DNA of 64,000 nucleotides from Baylisascaris procyonis. Taxonomy: Eukaryota > Nematoda > Chromadorea > Rhabditida > Ascarididae. Positions 60,273-64,000 of the stretch are shown piece by piece (within the stretch, counting starts at the first letter, position 1; the number at the start of each line of letters is the position of its first letter). The position numbers and the translations under genes were made by a program. The DNA lies in the NCBI GenBank assembly GCA_037389465.1, contig JAZARR010000105.1, forward strand, positions 1,736,001 to 1,800,000. Direction: 5' to 3'. Below the pieces are notes generated by a model, which worked only from the letters and a program-made list of their open reading frames with translations, searched no databases and had not been told where the DNA came from.

Positions 60273-63200
60273 AATGACATCGTTATCGCCAGTCCCAACC
60301 ACAGAGGCACGTCAGTGGAGAGTGGAAAGATCTGAACGATCCGAGTCACGCTCTTCAAGTCGATATGTTCCGCTGAATCGTATGTCGGACTGTTTCCCTT
60401 TAAAGCTTTATACGTTGCTTTATCAATTTACCTTAGGAAACGTTCTATAATGACGTCACTTGTATGCGTATGACATATTTGCCCTATTTTCGTTGCGTCG
60501 AAATTATGTTCACTCCTTCGTTACGCCTTAATGTATTCAGATTGGCAATCGATCGACAGAAATAGTCATGGAGTTTTTTTTTTTTTTTTTTTTTTGATGA
60601 GGATGATCTTCGAATTCTAAAGAAAAACAACGAAAGTTTTCCAATTAGAAAGAAAGTTTTGCTAACAAAAAAAATTTTCTACATTTTCTCAAAAGAATAT
60701 TTAAAAAAACAATGAATTTCTATGTGCAATCCAATCAGCATTAAAAAGTTGCTTAGCAGTCAAGCTTAAGGGCGAAAGGATTTTCTGATCTAACTGCTCC
60801 ATTCACTTCCGCACTGATTCTATTCGTAAACGCCACTATTCCCAAATAATGACTATTTATTGAGTTACTCAATTTTTTTTTTGTTTTCTGCTAGTGCTTA
60901 GAAATGTATTTTGCAGCACTTACTCTTAATATTCACCAACCTTTTTAAAAATATATATGGAGGTGACAATATGTAACTGTTTTATTCGTTTAGATGCGGG
61001 CGTTGTACAAGACACACTCGACACTATGCTTGATGGCGTTAACGCTACAACCGAACTTATTCGACGCAAACACAATGAAAGTGTAAGCATTTTTCGATCA
61101 TTGACCTCTTCAGATTCTCATTTGGAAAGGATTCCTAGACATAAGTAGGATTCCAGTGCTTTGACCGATGTTGTCGTTCATTAGTTTCGCTTTAAAAAAT
61201 TTCTTCATCCATATGCATGCAGAATTAGTCGTATGGCTTAAATACCTACATTGATAGTGAACTGGGCAAGATCTGCAGCAAAGTTGCAAAAATTCTGCTT
61301 TCATAAACAGCTTGAAGGGACCGATTCTGGATGGATTATTGATTTCAGTCCGGAAATTTCATCAAACCGTATACATATGAGTGATATTGTGCGATAATAC
61401 GAGTACTAAAGTAAGAAAATTCGTTGCAAATGATACATTACATTGCTAATTACACAAGCGGTATTAAGGTGCTAGAGCGGAAATCCTTCCAAACCGAGAT
61501 GGAGGTCACTGGCAGCATTTCTGTGGATCCCTCCGACGAGTGGTTGTCGACACGACTGACGTCTATCAGTACTGAGGATATGCAAAAGGAATTATCAAAA
61601 GTGAAGGATGATCAAAGTTAGCGCATGCTCGTTACATGTCATTTTCCTTTTATATTCGATTCATCATTTTCGGCTATCCCGATCATTTAAAAGCTTGCAT
61701 AATATACGCAACAGCAAATCGGGCTATCCTCCCCCCCCCTTCCCTTATCAAAAAATAGCTTTCCCTAAATTCCAATGATTTGCCTTTTTTTAATAGTGAA
61801 GTGTTGCGCTCATCGTTTGTTCATGTACGCTCATCGTTCTAATGGGTTCCCTCACGAATGCTCGCTCGTTCTACGTGCGAGAATTCGGCATAAAAAAGTT
61901 ATTTTCCTTGCAGAACAAAACGCAGTAACCGATACATTAGCAGCTCTCGTGTATGACATTGACGCAACCGCTGAAGTGCTTCGAAAAGGATCGCTTAAAA
62001 AGAAGAAGAAGCACGAGGTATGGCACGAAGTTTGAAAAAATTTTCTTTCTTTTGCGTTGATAGATTGCATTTCGATGTGGCTATTCTGTTACACTTCAAA
62101 AAAGTTGAGGCATTTGTAAAATCAAACCTGATTGAAGTCATACTCAAGTCATTATCACATCAAAGACCGTTAATTTTCAGGAAGTGGAATATAAATTGCG
62201 CATTACGCCTGGCCCCGAAGAGGAAGTTTACCCGTTCCCATCACCAAAACCGCGACGAGGTTATTAGACAAGATTTTATTCCTTGTTTTAAAAAAAACCA
62301 TCTGATTTTTCGATGGTTTTAATCGTGACTTTGTTCAACTACTCTAATGTATATGATGATATCGAAGTTATTCTGCGAATTAGAACTAGCTGAAGAACGA
62401 TTGGATCTATTTGCAACATTTACTAAAACAACGTTCACGTAATTTTCATGCAAGCAACGTTTCCTAGATCGTACAATTGTTCAGTAATTTCCAAAGATTC
62501 AGACATGACTCACTTGTTCTTCCCTAAGGTTGATAGAAATTCGTTGATGTGAATAATATCTAACACAAATAAATGACTGCAAAACATAACATCCTCTATT
62601 ACTATGAAAGTTGGCAACAACGCTTAAAGAACTACGAGCAAAGATTTAGCTAATATGTTTGCGTTGTTGTGTTAACGTACTCTATAGTCTCAATTGCGTA
62701 AGTTGCAATAAATTGCATAAAATGGCAAAAAGCGCTAATATAATCGCTTTAGCTGTTTAATTGTTTCTGCTCAAATTGGAAATAATCTTACTTTGTTTTT
62801 TTGTTACCGCAAAATTAGTTGTGATTTGCAGCACATGAAGAGGACAACTTTACACTGGAACATGTCTCGAGAGATTATGGAGTTGAAATGTCCGAATCAC
62901 AAACGTCAGTTTGTTCTTAACATTTGAAGTTCCCGTTTTTCTCTTTATTGATCATTGTTATCGCTAAAAAGTAAAGGCATACTTTTTAAAAATCTAGATA
63001 TAACATTATGGTAAAATAAAGCACAACTTCAAAGCACCGATTGCCTATTACTATTGCCACGGCCACAATGAGAGTGATTGAAGCGATTAGATGCAGAACA
63101 TAGCGAAGGATCCTTAAATTAAAGTCATCATATTTTAGTCATAAATTTAAGACATATATTGCGATCAGCATTAAATAATTTTAAAAAAAGAATAGAAAAT

Positions 63201-63275
63201 AACTTAACAAATTTCAGCAGTAGCCTCAAGAAGCGAGCTCGTTCCGAAACGCCTCGTCGAACGATTAACGTCGAG
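60273..63275 (+). CDS. Unrecognised multi-exon protein with duplicated helical motif, 3'-partial
   Basis: Seven exons read with consistent phases: 60273-60379, 60994-61082, 61469-61616, 61914-62017, 62181-62259, 62832-62904 and 63218-63275. The first exon is Ser/Arg-rich (RSERSESRSSSRYVPLN). Exons 2 and 4 carry two versions of one motif, VxDTL-x(4)-LxD(V/I)(N/D)ATxE(L/V)(I/L)R. Exon 3 is acidic and helical (STEDMQKELSKVKDDQ). Exon 4 ends with the basic run KGSLKKKKKHE. Exon 5 has PGPEEEVYPFPSPKPRR. Exon 7 is basic (SLKKRARSETPRRTI). No signal peptide, membrane span or known domain was seen, so it is probably intracellular. The ATG at 60274 may be internal or an alternative start. No stop codon is reached by 63275, so further exons lie downstream. 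I do not recognise the family. Confidence 0.75.
60574..60595 (+). repeat. Poly(T) run, 22 nt
   Basis: A homopolymer in the first intron of the unrecognised gene. Confidence 0.95.
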
Positions 63276-64000
63276 GTAGTTTAATAGCCGCTTCATTTTT
63301 TTTTCACACCACTTTCGATATCTTGACAGAAACGGTTGATCAATGAACAAAGCCACAGAAGATAAAGGAGAAGAGATGGAGAAGGGTTGGGGCGGGGGGA
63401 GAGGGGTAAGAGGAGACACGGAGATCAGTATCACACAAACAGAGGCCCGTATATGCTTAGACAGATCATATGTTCGAAAATATACCAAACTGAGCCGAAC
63501 GTTTCTTTGTTTCCTATTTGATTCCCTCACTGACAAAAATTAAGGGAATCGCACTTTTTATCGATACGTATTTTGTTCTTTCGCATACGCTTAGTTCTTC
63601 AGAAACACTAGCTCTTCATGAAAAAAGTCTCACGTTTTGTGCTCTGCTTACAAAGATAAAATCAGATAATGCTGTATTCCCTCCTAACCAGTTCTACCAT
63701 ACAGCATTTAGCCATATAGAGTTGCAGTATGCAGTTGTGTGTTATTATAGGGATCGCCACCACCTAGCAGTGCGGCAGTTTGTGCCTTCTGTTGTGAAGA
63801 AATCGATGGACCAATTATTACTGCTCTCGCACCGAATTCCTATCGTGCACAGAAGTTTCACCCTTACCACTTCATGTGTGCTTACTGCCAAAAGGTACCT
63901 TTTATTCATTTCACTGCTATAATTTTCGTTTTCGATAGTTTCGCTTCTGACGTAAATTTATTAACGTTACTCTACGGAAAAATTCTGCACCATCAGGTCT
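63276..64000. other. 3' end of window, probably intron
   Basis: The region follows a GAG|GTAGTT donor. A G-rich tract lies at about 63355-63425. The 134-codon + strand frame at 63518-63922 has no recognisable motif and no splice support. Confidence 0.5.

Noticed and set aside
63518..63922. 134-codon + strand frame at the window end
   Set aside because: It has no motif and no acceptor in phase with the 63275 donor; it is likely intronic.

Overview
This window is eukaryotic, and it reads as nematode nuclear DNA. It is AT-rich, with many short exons (about 20-220 bp) separated by introns of 50 bp to 12.6 kb. Splice acceptors are of the TTTCAG/TTGCAG/TTTAG type, and no operon-like or bacterial gene structure is present. 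The strongest taxonomic clue is gene content: a LEV-10-type protein (five CUB domains, one LDLa, one membrane span) with a 70-residue EAT-18-like protein inside its first intron. That pair is known from the Caenorhabditis elegans cholinergic synapse. Introns are much longer than is usual in C. elegans, so a larger-genome nematode, perhaps a parasitic one, is likely. I cannot name the species.

Layout. (1) Positions 661-7232, + strand: most of a classical calcium-type transglutaminase, with an intact Cys-His-Asp triad and at least two C-terminal barrel domains. The N-terminal part must lie upstream of the window. (2) Positions 7233-9871: convergent intergenic space carrying a perfect 91-bp inverted repeat. 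(3) Positions 9872-38953, - strand: a lev-10 orthologue of 26 coding exons with all splice phases consistent, encoding a 954-residue precursor. It has a signal peptide, CUB1-5, a Cys-rich linker, LDLa, a membrane span and a short polybasic tail. (4) Positions 29707-29919, - strand: eat-18, nested in lev-10 intron 1. Its stop codon overlaps a consensus GTAAGT splice donor. (5) Positions 38954-47653: probable intergenic and promoter region with no convincing gene. (6) Positions about 47654 to past 63275, + strand: an unrecognised multi-exon gene. Seven coding exons at 60273-63275 are well supported and three small 5' exons are plausible. It contains a duplicated helical motif. Its 3' end lies outside the window.

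Function. LEV-10 clusters levamisole-sensitive acetylcholine receptors at nematode body-wall neuromuscular junctions. EAT-18 is needed for function of the EAT-2-containing pharyngeal acetylcholine receptors. The window therefore holds a nested pair of cholinergic-receptor accessory genes. The transglutaminase (protein cross-linking) and the unrecognised gene show no obvious functional link to them.

Other content: three long (TA)n microsatellites, several poly(A)/poly(T) runs, short tandem repeats, and a recurring series of G/A- or C/T-rich tracts. No tRNA, rRNA, CRISPR array or intact transposon coding region was recognised. All exon models come from reading splice signals, reading frame and domain logic by eye; no alignment or transcript data were available.
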